DNA of 64,000 nucleotides from Pseudomonas sp. TNT3 (GCF_010095445.2 NZ_WFGV02000001.1:62001-126000), one strand, 5' to 3'; positions 1 to 10,085 are shown, counted from the first letter of the stretch. Notes: a model not told the origin generated them from the letters alone. Numbers and translations: made by a program.

Positions 1-1209
1 TCATAGCGCACTCAGTTGGGTTTGCAGGCGCGCCACCGGCTGCTCACGTACGGGCCAATTCAGCGCTGCAGCCAACAGGCTCAAGAGAATCGCTACCTGC
101 CAGATCAAGTCATAGCTCCCGGTCCGGTCATACACCACCCCGCCCAACCAGCCTCCGAGGAAGGAGCCCAACTGGTGAAAGAGGAAAACAATCCCTCCGA
201 GCATGGACAGGTTTCGCACACCAAACAAGGTGGCCACGGTGCCGTTGGTCAACGGAACGGTCGACAGCCACAGGAACCCCATCGCCATGCCAAACAAGTA
301 CGCGGACGTCGTGGTCACCGGCGCCCACAGGAACAGCCCGATCACCACGGCCCGTAACAGGTACAAACCGGTCAGCAAACGGGGTTTGGACATCCGTCCA
401 CCCAGCCATCCGGCAGTGTAGGTACCGAAAATATTGAACAGCCCGATGAGCGCCAACACCGTAGTGCCGACGGTGGCAGGCAGGTGCTGGTCCACGAGAT
501 ACGCCGGCAGGTGCACGCCGATGAACACGACCTGGAAACCACAGACAAAAAAGCCAAACGCCAATAGCCAGAAACCGGAATGGGAACAGGCCTCGCGGAG
601 CGCTTCAGCGAGGCTTTGCTCATGACCCAACGTCGGCAGCGGTTTGTCCTTGAGCATGCTCACCAGCGGCACGATCAGCGCCACCAGCAGCCCCAGCACC
701 AACAATGCCGCGGACCAGCCAAGCCAGCCGATCAATCCCAGGGTACCCGGCAACATGGCGAACTGACCGAAGGAGCCGGCAGCACTGGCGATGCCCATGC
801 CCATACTGCGCTTCTCTGGTGGCACCGCGCGCCCGACCACGCCGAGAATCACCGAGAACGACGTGCCCGAGAGACCGATACCAATCAGTAACCCGGCACT
901 CAGGGACAAGGTCACTGCCGAGTCGGACAGCCCCATGCACACCAGACCCACCGCGTACAAAATGCCGCCGATGAGCACCACCTTCGCCGCACCAAACCGA
1001 TCAGCCAGGGCGCCGGTGAAAGGCTGCGCGAGCCCCCAGATCAAATTCTGCAAGGCAATGGCGAAGGCGAACGTTTCACGCCCCCAGCCGAACTCGGCAC
1101 TCATCGGCGCGAGAAACAGCCCGAAGCCGTGCCGCACGCCCAGCGATAACGCCAGGATCAGCGCACTCCCCAACAGAACCCAACCACACGTACGCCACAT
1201 CGATGTCAT
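1..1209 (-). CDS. MFS transporter, MarR-controlled
   Basis: A 402-aa major facilitator superfamily permease of the inner membrane with about 12 hydrophobic segments. The loop between segments 2 and 3 carries the MFS signature A (GALADRFGAAKVV, about residues 67-79). Substrate unknown; the fold resembles the monocarboxylate/OxlT-like branch. The start at 1209 is chosen because GGAGAAC lies just upstream; a longer in-frame reading to 1275 would run through the operator palindrome at 1225-1240. The gene lies directly downstream of a MarR regulator on the same strand and its leader holds the regulator's presumed operator, so induction by a MarR ligand is likely. The stop codon sits at the first bases of the window and the gene looks complete. 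Confidence 0.85.
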   Translation of the reverse strand: MTSMWRTCGWVLLGSALILALSLGVRHGFGLFLAPMSAEFGWGRETFAFAIALQNLIWGLAQPFTGALADRFGAAKVVLIGGILYAVGLVCMGLSDSAVTLSLSAGLLIGIGLSGTSFSVILGVVGRAVPPEKRSMGMGIASAAGSFGQFAMLPGTLGLIGWLGWSAALLVLGLLVALIVPLVSMLKDKPLPTLGHEQSLAEALREACSHSGFWLLAFGFFVCGFQVVFIGVHLPAYLVDQHLPATVGTTVLALIGLFNIFGTYTAGWLGGRMSKPRLLTGLYLLRAVVIGLFLWAPVTTTSAYLFGMAMGFLWLSTVPLTNGTVATLFGVRNLSMLGGIVFLFHQLGSFLGGWLGGVVYDRTGSYDLIWQVAILLSLLAAALNWPVREQPVARLQTQLSAL

Positions 1210-1224
1210 TCTTGTTCTCCGGTC

Positions 1225-1240
1225 GCGGGTATATACCCGC
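1225..1240. promoter_or_regulatory. 16-bp perfect palindrome, likely MarR operator 1
   Basis: GCGGGTATATACCCGC is a perfect dyad between the MarR stop and the MFS start, close upstream of the MFS ribosome binding site. The same motif with one mismatch recurs at 1670-1685 upstream of the marR start. Two copies, each in front of one gene, is the usual arrangement for an autoregulated MarR-transporter pair. Binding is inferred. Confidence 0.7.
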
Positions 1241-1261
1241 TTAAGACTGAACAAACTGGCC

Positions 1262-1666
1262 TCAAGCCAGTTCATCCAGCAATTTCAGCAAGACTTCACG
1301 CTTCTCGGCGCCCAGACGATCAACCAGTCGCTGCTGTGCCGCTTCCCAGGCCGGAAGGGCCGCTGCGAGGCGCTCAGCCCCGGCATCGGTGAGCCTGACG
1401 ATGCGATTGCGCATGTCCTCGCCCTCAACCAGCATCACCAGGCCTTCCCCCTCGAGCACCCGAAGGTTGCGCCCCAACGTGCTGCGATCAAGGCCCATGG
1501 CTTCAGCCAAAGTGGAAATACTCGGCTGATCGAGGCGCTGCAGATTGCACAGAAGAGAATACTGGGCGACGTTGATCCCGAAGCCATCGAGAGCGCCGTC
1601 GTAATGCCTGCTGACGCCACGAGCGGCGCGACGCAGGTTGATACATAAACATTGGGAGTCGAGCAT
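1262..1666 (-). CDS. MarR family transcriptional regulator
   Basis: A 134-aa winged-helix regulator. The helix-turn-helix lies at about residues 50-73 (SISTLAEAMGLDRSTLGRNL) and is followed by the wing with the family's D-x-R motif (EDMRNRIVRLTDAG). It probably represses itself and the MFS gene downstream, because near-identical palindromes precede both genes. The start at 1666 is three bases from the end of the upstream palindrome and has no Shine-Dalgarno between, so the mRNA may be leaderless or nearly so. No effector can be named. Confidence 0.88.
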   Translation of the reverse strand: MLDSQCLCINLRRAARGVSRHYDGALDGFGINVAQYSLLCNLQRLDQPSISTLAEAMGLDRSTLGRNLRVLEGEGLVMLVEGEDMRNRIVRLTDAGAERLAAALPAWEAAQQRLVDRLGAEKREVLLKLLDELA

Positions 1667-1669
1667 GAT

Positions 1670-1685
1670 GCGTGTATATACCCGC
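1670..1685. promoter_or_regulatory. Imperfect palindrome, likely MarR operator 2
   Basis: GCGTGTATATACCCGC differs from operator 1 at 1225-1240 by one base. It lies immediately 5' of the marR start and its TATATA core could overlap the -10 element, which would suit autorepression. Confidence 0.65.
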
Positions 1686-1710
1686 GAGTCAGTTAAATCA
1701 AGTTACACAT

Positions 1711-1738
1711 GAGGTTGGGATAGAAAGACCCCAACCTC
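1711..1738. terminator. Hairpin downstream of the cob operon
   Basis: GAGGTTGGG and CCCAACCTC form a perfect 9-bp stem with a 10-nt loop, 43 bases after the cobS stop and in front of marR. The T-tract is weak on both strands, so this is either a poor intrinsic terminator or a 3'-end-stabilising stem. Confidence 0.5.
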
Positions 1739-1780
1739 GTTTCACCCGACAGTGCCTACAAAACGGCCAGCACGTCAGTC

Positions 1781-2512
1781 TCAGATCAACACGATGCCGA
1801 CCAACACTGCAACCTCAAGCAGCTCCAGCATCGCTCCCGCCGTATCCCCCGTCGCCCCACCCAATCGCCGCAACATCACCTGTCGCAGCCAGACAAACAC
1901 CAGCGCAGCCAGCACCACCGCAACAACGCCACTCAAACCCGCAATCAGTACGCAGGCCAACGCACTGAGCGCCAGCACACGCTTACCGGCCAACCCGGGC
2001 AAATGATCGGCCAGCGCCTGCCCCAATCCGCCTGCACGCACATAAGGCGTGGTCAGGAACAACCCCAGCAATGCGGCTCGACCTATCAGCGGAACGATGA
2101 TCAGGACAATGCCGTGATGCTGTTCGATCAATGCCAGCAACGCAGCGAACTTGAGCAGCAACACCAGCACCAGTGTCACCACGGCAATCGGCCCGCTTCG
2201 CGGGTCCTTCATGATCGTCAGAGTGCGCTCTCGATCACCGAATCCTCCGAGCCATGCGTCGGCGCTGTCAGCAAGGCCATCGAGGTGTAAAGCGCCGCTG
2301 AGCGACACCCAAATCGTCAGCAACAATGCGGCGTGAAGCAACAGTGGCGTACCGAGCAAAAGCCCGTTCATCGCCCACAAAATCACACCAAACAGCAGGC
2401 CCACCAGCGGATAGAAAAGCAGCGACCGCCCGAGTTCCTGCGGCGCCGGCATGCCCGGCAGACGAATCGGCAAGCTGCTCAGGAACTGCAAGGCAATCCA
2501 GAAGGGCAGCAT
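1781..2512 (-). CDS. cobS: Adenosylcobinamide-GDP ribazoletransferase (cobalamin synthase)
   Basis: A 243-aa integral membrane enzyme that joins adenosylcobinamide-GDP to alpha-ribazole (or its 5'-phosphate), the last assembly step of adenosylcobalamin. The family hallmark HLDGLADSADAW (about residues 77-88) and the following KDPRSGPI stretch are intact, and the protein is strongly hydrophobic along its length, as expected. The start lies 2 bases after the stop of the phosphatase gene, so the two are translationally close. It is the last gene of the ten-gene operon and is followed by the hairpin at 1711-1738. Confidence 0.93.
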   Translation of the reverse strand: MLPFWIALQFLSSLPIRLPGMPAPQELGRSLLFYPLVGLLFGVILWAMNGLLLGTPLLLHAALLLTIWVSLSGALHLDGLADSADAWLGGFGDRERTLTIMKDPRSGPIAVVTLVLVLLLKFAALLALIEQHHGIVLIIVPLIGRAALLGLFLTTPYVRAGGLGQALADHLPGLAGKRVLALSALACVLIAGLSGVVAVVLAALVFVWLRQVMLRRLGGATGDTAGAMLELLEVAVLVGIVLI

Positions 2513-2514
2513 CT

Positions 2515-3090
2515 TCAGCTCGCTTCCCGCAACAAACCGTCTGCCTCGACCGCCAGCGAAAACAACGCGCCGTGCCCGACTTCAACATTGAGCAATTGCT
2601 CGCGCGGTAGTCCCCGGGCCTGAGCCAGCAACAAACGCATGACGCCTCCGTGACTGATCAACAACACCCGCTCCCCCGCATAAGTCGCGTGCAGACGCTG
2701 GACTGCCGCCAATACCCGCGCCGAAAAGTCCACGACGGGCTCGCCCTGAGGCGGCGTGAACGAATAAGGGTCAGCCCAGAACTGGCCCAACGCTTCGGCG
2801 TCGGTCTCCATCAGCGCCAAGGCACTTTGCCCTTCCCAGGCACCGAAATGCAGCTCCTGCAGATCTTTTTCCAGCTGCACCGGCAAACCCAATTGCGCAC
2901 CGAGTTCGTTGGCAAACCGCGCGCAACGCTGCAACGGCGAACTGATCAGACGGTCCCACGGACCTTGCTCGATGACGGCCCCGCGCATCTGCGCCCAGCC
3001 CGTGTCAGTCAACGCATCGTCGAGACTGCCGCGCAAGCCGCCGCCGAGTTCGGTTTCCCCGTGACGCAACAGATCAAGCCGCAAGGTCAT
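2515..3090 (-). CDS. cobC: Alpha-ribazole phosphatase-like histidine phosphatase
   Basis: A 191-aa histidine-phosphatase (phosphoglycerate-mutase fold) protein. The catalytic LLRHGE motif is at residues 7-12 and the second histidine is in LLISHGG near residue 144. In cobalamin synthesis this type removes phosphate from alpha-ribazole-5'-phosphate or from cobalamin-5'-phosphate. Its start overlaps the cobT stop by four bases (ATGA) and cobS follows two bases downstream, which supports the pathway role. In enteric naming this is cobC; it is not homologous to the aminotransferase CobC encoded at 6151-7143. Confidence 0.9.
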   Translation of the reverse strand: MTLRLDLLRHGETELGGGLRGSLDDALTDTGWAQMRGAVIEQGPWDRLISSPLQRCARFANELGAQLGLPVQLEKDLQELHFGAWEGQSALALMETDAEALGQFWADPYSFTPPQGEPVVDFSARVLAAVQRLHATYAGERVLLISHGGVMRLLLAQARGLPREQLLNVEVGHGALFSLAVEADGLLREAS

Positions 3091-4142
3091 GCCGGACGGT
3101 CCGCAACGGCGGCTTCGGCGAAAGTCGCCATCTGGCCGTGGAGGTCACAGGCCAGACGCAGCAACGGCACCGCCAACGCCGCACCACTGCCCTCGCCCAG
3201 GCGCAAACCGAGATCCAGTAGCGGTTCAGCACCCAGCGCTTCCAGCACATGCCGATGCCCCGGCTCGGCGCCACAATGACCGAACAACAGCCATGGACGA
3301 GATTGCGAGTTCAACCGCACCGCCACCAACGCAGCGACACTGCAAATGAAACCGTCTACCAGCACTGCAACGCCTTCCTGCGCACACGCCAGATAGGCGC
3401 CGACCAGTGCGGCGATTTCGAAACCGCCGAGGTTGTACAGCGTCTGCAACGTATCGCCACGCTGAGCATTGTGCAACGCCAAGGCGCGCTCGATGACCTG
3501 TGCTTTATGGCTGACGCCCGCTGTGTTCAGCCCGGTGCCCGGCCCGGTGAGGTGCACCACCGGGCAATCGAGCAGCGCGCAGGCCACCGCACTGGCTGAA
3601 GTGGTGTTGCCGATGCCCATTTCGCCACCAATGAACAATTGCGCACCCGCCGCCAGTGCTCGCTGCGCACTGTCGCGCCCCGCCTGCAGGGCAAGTTCAC
3701 CCTGGGTTTGAGTCATGGCCGCTGCTTCAACAAAATTCGCCGTACCGGGACCAATGTTCAAATGGCGCACGCCGGTCAAATTCAGCGCCGGATTGATGGT
3801 GCCCAGATCCACCACTTCCAGCGAAGCGCCCAACTGCCGCGCCAGCACACTGATCGCCGCGCCGCCGTTGACGAAGTTGTGCAGCATCTGCCCGGTCACT
3901 TCCTGGGGAAAAGCAGACACACCTTCGGCAACCACACCGTGGTCACCGGCAAATAGGGCGATCCACAGGTGATCGAGGGTGGGTTTGACCTGCCCCTGCA
4001 TCCCCGCCAGCTGCACCGCCACCGACTCGAGACGACCGAGGGAACCCGCGGGCTTGGTCAGCTGCTGTTGCCGGGCCTCAGCCTGTTCGACGCTCTGGGC
4101 GTCGATGGACTTGCAAGGGTTCAGCCACCAGGATTGAGTCAT
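3087..4142 (-). CDS. cobT: Nicotinate-nucleotide--dimethylbenzimidazole phosphoribosyltransferase
   Basis: A 351-aa enzyme that transfers phosphoribose from nicotinate mononucleotide to dimethylbenzimidazole to make alpha-ribazole-5'-phosphate. The C-terminal catalytic segment RLGEGSGAA with the general-base glutamate is present, as are the glycine-rich motif [14 protein letters not shown] and the [13 protein letters not shown] segment. The ATG at 4142 overlaps the cobU stop as ATGA and has AAGGAA upstream; an in-frame extension to 4229 would run deep into cobU and is rejected. It works downstream of BluB, which makes the lower ligand, and upstream of the phosphatase and CobS. Confidence 0.94.
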   Translation of the reverse strand: MTQSWWLNPCKSIDAQSVEQAEARQQQLTKPAGSLGRLESVAVQLAGMQGQVKPTLDHLWIALFAGDHGVVAEGVSAFPQEVTGQMLHNFVNGGAAISVLARQLGASLEVVDLGTINPALNLTGVRHLNIGPGTANFVEAAAMTQTQGELALQAGRDSAQRALAAGAQLFIGGEMGIGNTTSASAVACALLDCPVVHLTGPGTGLNTAGVSHKAQVIERALALHNAQRGDTLQTLYNLGGFEIAALVGAYLACAQEGVAVLVDGFICSVAALVAVRLNSQSRPWLLFGHCGAEPGHRHVLEALGAEPLLDLGLRLGEGSGAALAVPLLRLACDLHGQMATFAEAAVADRPA

Positions 4143-4660
4143 AACGCGGTTCCTTTCAAAGTCAGGGGCAGACCAGCGACAGTCAGTACGACGCGCTGAC
4201 AGCGTTCGGCCAAGGCCTGATGCAGCCAACCGGCTTCATCGACATAGCGACGCGTCAATTCGCCGAGCGGCACGACGCCCATTCCGGTCTCGTTGCTGAC
4301 AAAAATGATTTCACCCGGCAGCGACGCCAGGCAATCCAGCAGCGCTTCACGCTCGACCGTCAGCCGCTCGGCATCGTCGAGCATCAGCAGATTGGTTAGC
4401 CACAGGGTCAGGCAATCGACCAGCAGGCAGCGGTCAGCACCAGCGGTTTCACGCAGCACGCGAGCGAGCTCGAGGGGTTCTTCGATCAGCGCCCAATCGG
4501 CTGGACGACGGGCGCGATGATGGAGCACCCGTTGGCTCATTTCACCGTCAAGAGGCTGGCTGGTAGCGATGTAGGTCACCGCCAGTTCGCTGTCAGAGGC
4601 GAGCTTTTCGGCCAGACGGCTTTTGCCGGAGCGGGCACCGCCGAGGATCAGTTGCAGCAT
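4139..4660 (-). CDS. cobU: Adenosylcobinamide kinase / guanylyltransferase
   Basis: A 173-aa bifunctional enzyme that phosphorylates adenosylcobinamide and then transfers GMP to give adenosylcobinamide-GDP (also named CobP). The P-loop GGARSGKS is at residues 7-14. The region after the [11 protein letters not shown] segment contains the HHRARRP histidines where the guanylylated histidine of this family lies. The length is normal. The gene is separated from cobQ by 42 bases and overlaps cobT by four. Confidence 0.94.
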   Translation of the reverse strand: MLQLILGGARSGKSRLAEKLASDSELAVTYIATSQPLDGEMSQRVLHHRARRPADWALIEEPLELARVLRETAGADRCLLVDCLTLWLTNLLMLDDAERLTVEREALLDCLASLPGEIIFVSNETGMGVVPLGELTRRYVDEAGWLHQALAERCQRVVLTVAGLPLTLKGTAL

Positions 4661-4702
4661 GGTTTATTCCTTGAAATCGTCGATGAGGCCGGCCTGGTGA
4701 AC

Positions 4703-6154
4703 TTAGAAACCACAGAGCTCGCGCAACAACCGGGTATCCAGATGCTTCTCCACAAGATCCGCCAACCGCTCGATATCCCGCTCACGCAACCCGTGATAAT
4801 CCACGTCCTGCACCTCCTCCAATCCCGCCCAGCGCAGCAGCGCACTGCAGGCCGCCGGGGATTCGAACAGACCATGCAGGTAGGTGCCAAACACCTGCCC
4901 GTCAGCACTCTGCGCACCGTCGCAGCGACCATCGTCGAGCTGCACCGCAGCGTTTTCCAGCGCCGTTCCGGTGGTCACCCCGGCATGAATTTCATAACCA
5001 CTGACGACAGCGTCTTCCAGCATCAGACGCCCGCGCACATTGCGCAGTTGCTTCTCTTCTTCGAGCTGGGTTTCGAACGCCAGCAACCCCAAACCGGCAC
5101 TGGAACCCGGCGCGCCCTCGAGGCCCAGCGGATCATGCACCTGTTCACCGAGCATCTGCAGGCCACCACAGATCCCCAGCAATTTCCCGCCATAACGTAG
5201 ATGCCGGGCGATAGCGGTGTCCCAGCCGTTGGCGCGCAGGAACGCGAGGTCACTGCGCACGCTTTTCGAGCCGGGGAGAATGATCAGGTCAGCGGGTGGA
5301 ATCGGTTGGCCGGGGCCAATGAACTGCAGATCAACCTGGGGATGCAGGCGCAGCGGGTCGAAATCGGTGTGATTGCTGATGCGCGGCAGAACCGGCACCA
5401 CGACTTTCAACACCTGCTCTGCCTTATCGGTCTGACGCTGGTCGATGCCGTCTTCGGCTTCCAGGTGCAAGTCCATCACATAGGGCAGCACGCCGATCAC
5501 CGGTTTGCCAGTGCGCGCCTCCAGCCAGTCCAGGCCGGGCTGCAACAACGCAATGTCACCGCGAAATCGATTGATGATGAAGCCCTTCACACGCGCCTGT
5601 TCGCTGGCGGACAGCAATTCCAATGTGCCCACCAGATGCGCGAAAACGCCGCCACGGTTGATATCGGCGATCAACACCACCGGGCAATCGACCGCTTCGG
5701 CAAAGCCCATGTTGGCAATGTCGCCGGCGCGCAGATTGATCTCGGCCGGCGACCCCGCCCCTTCCACCATCACCACCGGATACGCCGTGCTCAAGCGAGC
5801 ATGGGAGGCGAGTACGGCTTGCATGGCGATGGCTTTGTAGTCGTGATAGGCGACGGCATTCATGGTCGTCACCGCCCTTCCATGGATGATCACCTGGGCG
5901 CCGGTGTCGCTGTTGGGTTTGAGCAGCACCGGGTTCATGTCGGTGTGGGGTTCCAGATGGGCAGCCTGTGCCTGCACCGCCTGCGCACGCCCGATCTCGC
6001 CGCCATCGGCAGTCACTGCACTGTTCAACGCCATGTTCTGTGGCTTGAACGGCACAACACTTACACCCTGGCGCACCACCCAACGACAAAGCGCCGTCAC
6101 CAGTGTGCTTTTACCGGCATCCGATGTGGTGCCCTGCACCATCAACGTAGTCAT
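4703..6154 (-). CDS. cobQ: Cobyric acid synthase (glutamine-hydrolysing)
   Basis: A 483-aa enzyme that amidates carboxyl groups b, d, e and g of adenosyl-cobyrinic acid a,c-diamide. The N-terminal dethiobiotin-synthetase-like ATPase has the P-loop [10 protein letters not shown] (residues 8-17). The C-terminal class I-type glutamine amidotransferase domain carries the nucleophilic cysteine in [13 protein letters not shown]. The final HGLFES segment contains the family histidine. The start overlaps the stop of the cobC aminotransferase as ATGA, which points to coupled translation. Confidence 0.95.
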   Translation of the reverse strand: MTTLMVQGTTSDAGKSTLVTALCRWVVRQGVSVVPFKPQNMALNSAVTADGGEIGRAQAVQAQAAHLEPHTDMNPVLLKPNSDTGAQVIIHGRAVTTMNAVAYHDYKAIAMQAVLASHARLSTAYPVVMVEGAGSPAEINLRAGDIANMGFAEAVDCPVVLIADINRGGVFAHLVGTLELLSASEQARVKGFIINRFRGDIALLQPGLDWLEARTGKPVIGVLPYVMDLHLEAEDGIDQRQTDKAEQVLKVVVPVLPRISNHTDFDPLRLHPQVDLQFIGPGQPIPPADLIILPGSKSVRSDLAFLRANGWDTAIARHLRYGGKLLGICGGLQMLGEQVHDPLGLEGAPGSSAGLGLLAFETQLEEEKQLRNVRGRLMLEDAVVSGYEIHAGVTTGTALENAAVQLDDGRCDGAQSADGQVFGTYLHGLFESPAACSALLRWAGLEEVQDVDYHGLRERDIERLADLVEKHLDTRLLRELCGF

Positions 6155-7143
6155 TGCGTTTCCTTGACGAAGGCTTGGAGCGATTGCTCCAGCCGGACCC
6201 AGTCCGCTTCATCCGCGGGCAAACCGAATCGCAGGCTGCTGTTGTGGGTGAACAACCGCAGCAGAATGCCGCGCCGGGCCATGAATTCATGCAGCTCTGC
6301 AGCGCGCTCGATCATCAACCACTGGAACAGCGCGCAACCGCCATGGGGCGCAAAACCATACTGTTCAAGCAACTGCGCCAGGCGTTTGCCTGCTTCGTCC
6401 GTGCGTTTACGCTGGCGAGCATGACCTTCGGTATCCCGTAAGCACGCCTGACCGAGCACCCGGGTCGGTCCGCTGACCGCCCACGGCCCCACCTGCTCCG
6501 CGAGTAATTTGAGCAGCTTTCGCTCGGCCAGGACGAACCCCAGCCGCACACCGGCCAGACCGAAAAATTTGCCGAAGGAGCGCAATACGATCAATCCGAC
6601 TTGATGGGCGTACGGTGCCAGGCTTAGATGAGGTGTGTTGTCCATGAACGCCTCGTCCACCACCAGCCAGCCCCCGCGCTGTGCCATTCGCGCATGCCAG
6701 TCGAGCAAGCGATTGGGCGTCAGACTCAATCCTGTGGGGTTATTCGGGTTGACCACCACCAGCACATCCAGATTGTCGATATAGAAGTCGACCTCCTGTT
6801 CAAGTACCTCGCGCACGATATAGCCGCTGCGGCGCCACGCTTCGGCATGCTCGGCGTAACAGGGCGACAGCACCCCGACCTTGCCGGAGCGACGTAAACG
6901 TGGGAGCAGCTGGATCGCCATTTGCGAGCCGGCTACGGGCAGCACTTGAGTAGCCCCGTAATAATCGCAGGCTGCCTGTTCGAGACCATCATCAGTTTCG
7001 GGCAAGCGTGCCCAGGCCCGCAAAGGGATCTCCGGGACCGGAAACGGCCAGGGCGCGAGCCCACTGGACAGGTCGAGCCAATCCGCTTCGGCGATGCCGT
7101 ACTCGAGCGCCGCCTTGCGTAAACGGCCACCATGTTCAAGCAT
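6151..7143 (-). CDS. cobC: Threonine-phosphate decarboxylase
   Basis: A 330-aa fold-type I PLP enzyme that makes (R)-1-aminopropan-2-ol phosphate, the arm that links corrin ring and lower ligand. The PLP lysine is in [16 protein letters not shown] (about residues 190-205), and VVNPNNPTG is the usual cofactor-pocket motif. Two ATGs are possible (7155 and 7143); 7143 is preferred because MLEHGGRL is the usual N-terminus of this family. It overlaps the cobD stop by eight bases. Pseudomonas calls this gene cobC although enteric cobC is the phosphatase. Confidence 0.9.
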   Translation of the reverse strand: MLEHGGRLRKAALEYGIAEADWLDLSSGLAPWPFPVPEIPLRAWARLPETDDGLEQAACDYYGATQVLPVAGSQMAIQLLPRLRRSGKVGVLSPCYAEHAEAWRRSGYIVREVLEQEVDFYIDNLDVLVVVNPNNPTGLSLTPNRLLDWHARMAQRGGWLVVDEAFMDNTPHLSLAPYAHQVGLIVLRSFGKFFGLAGVRLGFVLAERKLLKLLAEQVGPWAVSGPTRVLGQACLRDTEGHARQRKRTDEAGKRLAQLLEQYGFAPHGGCALFQWLMIERAAELHEFMARRGILLRLFTHNSSLRFGLPADEADWVRLEQSLQAFVKETQ

Positions 7144-8044
7144 AAAATTCAGCACCCACGCAGAGAATCAACAGCCACAACCATACCCCGCGCTGGACCA
7201 ATTGCCAGCCTCGATCAATGGAGTCGGCACTCGCTGGCTCACCTTCACCCAGCGACGGACGCTGATGCAATTCACCGTGATAGATCGCCGCCCCGCCCAA
7301 CTCGACCCCGAGCGCGCCAGCACCGGCCGCCATCACCGGACCGGCGTTGGGACTGTCCCAGGTCGGCCCTTGGGTGCGCCAGCATTTCAACGCCAGTCGG
7401 GTTTTCCCCAACAGCGCGTAAGTCAGGGCGACCAGCCGCGCCGGAATGTAATTGAGGACGTCGTCTATCTTCGCCGCCGCCCAGCCAAAGCGCTCGAAGC
7501 GTTCGTTGCGATAACCCCACATGGCGTCCAGGGTGTTGCTCAAACGGTAGAGCACCACGCCCGGCGCGCCGGCCACGGCAAACCAGAACAGCGCAGCAAA
7601 CACCGCGTCACTGCCATTTTCCAGTACGGATTCTGTCGCGGCGCGAGCGACTTCGGTTTTATCCAGTTCGCTGGTCTGGCGACTGACCAGATACCCCACG
7701 CGTTTGCGCGCTTCTTCCAGATCATCGCTGCGCAGGGCCTTGGCCACGGGCTCGACATGCTCGCCGAGACTGCGCATGCCGAGTGCGCAATAAAGCGCGA
7801 GAATCTCCACGATCCAACCGACATAAGGCGCCCAGGAAAACGCCGTGGCCAACAAGGTCAGCGGCAGCACAGCGATTACCCAGGCGGTCACGCCATGGCT
7901 GCGCCAGCCGCGTCCACCACTGTTGAAACGTTGCTCGATGCGGTCGGCAAATCGGCCGAACGCCACCAGCGGATGCCAGCGTTTGGGTTCACCCACCAGC
8001 GCATCCAGCGCCACGGCGGCGACACTCAACAACGCCACACTCAT
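7136..8044 (-). CDS. cobD: Adenosylcobinamide-phosphate synthase
   Basis: A 302-aa polytopic membrane protein of the CobD/CbiB family that attaches the aminopropanol (phosphate) arm to adenosylcobyric acid. It opens with the family pattern of a hydrophobic helix followed by [14 protein letters not shown]. The ATG at 8044 has GGGGAG upstream and overlaps the bluB stop (ATGA). An alternative ATG 15 bases upstream lies within bluB and lacks a ribosome binding site. It acts with the decarboxylase encoded directly downstream, which supplies its substrate. Confidence 0.92.
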   Translation of the reverse strand: MSVALLSVAAVALDALVGEPKRWHPLVAFGRFADRIEQRFNSGGRGWRSHGVTAWVIAVLPLTLLATAFSWAPYVGWIVEILALYCALGMRSLGEHVEPVAKALRSDDLEEARKRVGYLVSRQTSELDKTEVARAATESVLENGSDAVFAALFWFAVAGAPGVVLYRLSNTLDAMWGYRNERFERFGWAAAKIDDVLNYIPARLVALTYALLGKTRLALKCWRTQGPTWDSPNAGPVMAAGAGALGVELGGAAIYHGELHQRPSLGEGEPASADSIDRGWQLVQRGVWLWLLILCVGAEFYA

Positions 8045-8691
8045 TGATTCACTCCCCACACATTTTCATACAGCAATTCGCTCAGCGGACGCGCCTGCGC
8101 CCAACCTTCGAGCACCAGCATTGGCGCCAGATAAAACGCTTTCACCGGGCCCAGGCACAACACGGCAACCGGTTTGGCGCCTTCGGGCATGTCCAGCAAA
8201 TCCGCCAAGGCCTGGGGTTCGAACAGCGACACCCAGCCCATGCCCAACCCTTCGGCACGAGACGCCAGCCACAGGTTCTGGATCGCGCAGGACACTGAGG
8301 CGAGGTCCATTTCCGGCAATGTCCGACGGCCGAAAATATGCCGTTCGCGATCGTCCATCAGCGCGGCAACCAGGACTTCGGCACAGTCGTTGATGCCTTC
8401 GACTTTAAGCTTCATGAATTCGTCGGTGCGCTCGCCTAGGGCTTCGGCAGTGCGAATGCGCTCGTCTTCCACCAGCGATTGAATCTGGCCACGCAAGGCC
8501 CGGTCGCTGATGCGAATGAAACGCCAAGGCTGCATCAAGCCGACACTGGGCGCCTGGTGGGCGGCCTGTAGCAAGCGTTGCAGCTGTTCGGGCTCGACGG
8601 TCCCACCGCTGAAGTGGCGCATGTCGCGGCGTTCGGCGATGGCTCGATAGACTGCATCGCGTTCGGCTTCAGAAAATGTGTTGTCGGTCAT
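8041..8691 (-). CDS. bluB: 5,6-dimethylbenzimidazole synthase
   Basis: A 216-aa nitroreductase-fold enzyme that cannibalises reduced FMN with oxygen to form 5,6-dimethylbenzimidazole, the lower ligand of B12. The N-terminal [14 protein letters not shown] flavin-binding arginine motif and the middle MQPWRFI segment are typical of BluB. Requiring oxygen, it fits the aerobic pathway of this operon. The start overlaps the extended 3' end of cobB by four bases, and the palindromic element at 8700-8776 lies only nine bases upstream, where the ribosome binding site would be; no good Shine-Dalgarno is visible. Confidence 0.93.
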   Translation of the reverse strand: MTDNTFSEAERDAVYRAIAERRDMRHFSGGTVEPEQLQRLLQAAHQAPSVGLMQPWRFIRISDRALRGQIQSLVEDERIRTAEALGERTDEFMKLKVEGINDCAEVLVAALMDDRERHIFGRRTLPEMDLASVSCAIQNLWLASRAEGLGMGWVSLFEPQALADLLDMPEGAKPVAVLCLGPVKAFYLAPMLVLEGWAQARPLSELLYENVWGVNQ

Positions 8692-10085
8692 GGCCTGTTC
8701 GCTGGCAAGCCAGCTCCCACAGGGAGCAGGTGATCAACTGTGGGAGCTGCGGTGCGACGACTCGACCTGCCAGCGATGGCTACTTCACGGTCAGGCGCAA
8801 ACAGCGCAGCAATCGCGGACGGATTCGACGGAAAGTAAAAATGCACGTAAGAAGCCGTCATCCGCCCCTCACGATAAACCGCCTCGGCGCCGCGCCCACC
8901 GTTCGGGCTCAGCCCACGGGCGATCGGCTGCAGCTCGGTGCTGGTCAAAGAGTGGTGATAGGTATGCCCGCGCAGTGAGCCTTCGGGCAAATCGACCGCT
9001 TGCAACGCCAGCGCGGCCAGACGCTTTTGCATCACTGCATCTCCCGCCAACAAGCCGACCAACTCGGCGCGCGTGCCATCGACATCGGTCAATGAATCGA
9101 GCAGGTACAGCATGCCACCGCACTCGGCCAGCAGCGGTTTACCAGCGCTATGATGAGCACGAATCGCATCCATCATCGAGGTGTTCTGAGACAGCGCCAC
9201 ATGGTGCAATTCCGGATAACCGCCTGGCAGATACAGGCTGTCCGCTTCGGGCAACTGGGCGTCCCGGATCGGCGAGAAAAACAGCAACTCGGCACCCATG
9301 GCCCTCAGTAAATCCAGGCTCGCGCCATAGGTGAAAGCGAACGCTTCATCACGGGCCACGGCAATCCGCACGCCCGCCAGCAAAGGCTCGGCGACGATCA
9401 CATCCGGCGCAGCAAATTCCACGGCCGGGGGCAACGCGACTTCGCAACTGCCGGCCAGTGCATCGGCGGCGGCATCGAGGCGCAGATCCAGGTCGTTCAA
9501 TTCACCCGCTTGCACCAGGCCGAGATGCCGGCTCGGCAATTCGATCCCGGTTTCCCGGGACAATGCGCCGTACCAACGCAACCCTTCCGTCAGGCTGCCT
9601 TCGAGCAATTGCGCATGGCGCACCGTACCGACCCGATTGGCCAATACGCCGGCAAACGGCAAGTCCGGCTGATAGCGCGCCAGCCCCAAGGCCAGCGCAC
9701 CAAAGGTCTGCGCCATGGCCGTGCCGTCGATCACGGCCAGCACCGGCACACCGAAATGCCGCGACAGATCGGCACTGGACGGAGTGCCGTCGAACAGCCC
9801 CATGACGCCTTCAATGAGGATCAGGTCTGCCTCACCCGCGGCTTCCCACAGGAGCCGACGGCTGTCCTGCTCGCCAACCATCCACATGTCCAGTTGATAG
9901 ACCGGCGCACCGCTGGCGCGCTCGAGAATCATCGGGTCCAGAAAGTCCGGGCCGCACTTGAACACCCGAACCTTGCGCCCCTGATTGCGATGCAAACGGG
10001 CCAGTGCAGCGGTGACGGTGGTCTTGCCCTGACCGGACGCCGGCGCGGCGATGAGTACCGCGGGGCAATGACGGGGTTGATTCAC
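8688..10085 (-). CDS. cobB: Cobyrinate a,c-diamide synthase, C-terminus extended by a REPIN
   Basis: A 465-aa enzyme that amidates the a and c side chains of (hydrogeno)cobyrinate. The N-terminal P-loop is APASGQGKTTVTAA (residues 14-27), and the C-terminal amidotransferase cysteine is in LLAECGGMLYLLD. The natural family end lies near the ALFAPDRE segment at about residue 434. The last ~30 residues are Arg/Ala/Pro-rich and are encoded by the REPIN at 8700-8776, so the ORF reads through the repeat until it meets bluB. The start overlaps the cobO stop by four bases. The core enzyme appears intact. Confidence 0.93.
   Translation of the reverse strand: MNQPRHCPAVLIAAPASGQGKTTVTAALARLHRNQGRKVRVFKCGPDFLDPMILERASGAPVYQLDMWMVGEQDSRRLLWEAAGEADLILIEGVMGLFDGTPSSADLSRHFGVPVLAVIDGTAMAQTFGALALGLARYQPDLPFAGVLANRVGTVRHAQLLEGSLTEGLRWYGALSRETGIELPSRHLGLVQAGELNDLDLRLDAAADALAGSCEVALPPAVEFAAPDVIVAEPLLAGVRIAVARDEAFAFTYGASLDLLRAMGAELLFFSPIRDAQLPEADSLYLPGGYPELHHVALSQNTSMMDAIRAHHSAGKPLLAECGGMLYLLDSLTDVDGTRAELVGLLAGDAVMQKRLAALALQAVDLPEGSLRGHTYHHSLTSTELQPIARGLSPNGGRGAEAVYREGRMTASYVHFYFPSNPSAIAALFAPDREVAIAGRSSRRTAAPTVDHLLPVGAGLPANRP
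8700..8776. repeat. REPIN inside the 3' end of cobB
   Basis: Inverted arms CGCTGGCA (8700-8707) and TGCCAGCG (8768-8775), with inner arms AGCTCCCACAG / CTGTGGGAGCT, make a long hairpin of the Pseudomonas REP-doublet type. It lies within the cobB reading frame and ends nine bases before bluB. It supplies about 28 codons of CobB and could pair in the transcript next to the bluB start. Confidence 0.8.
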
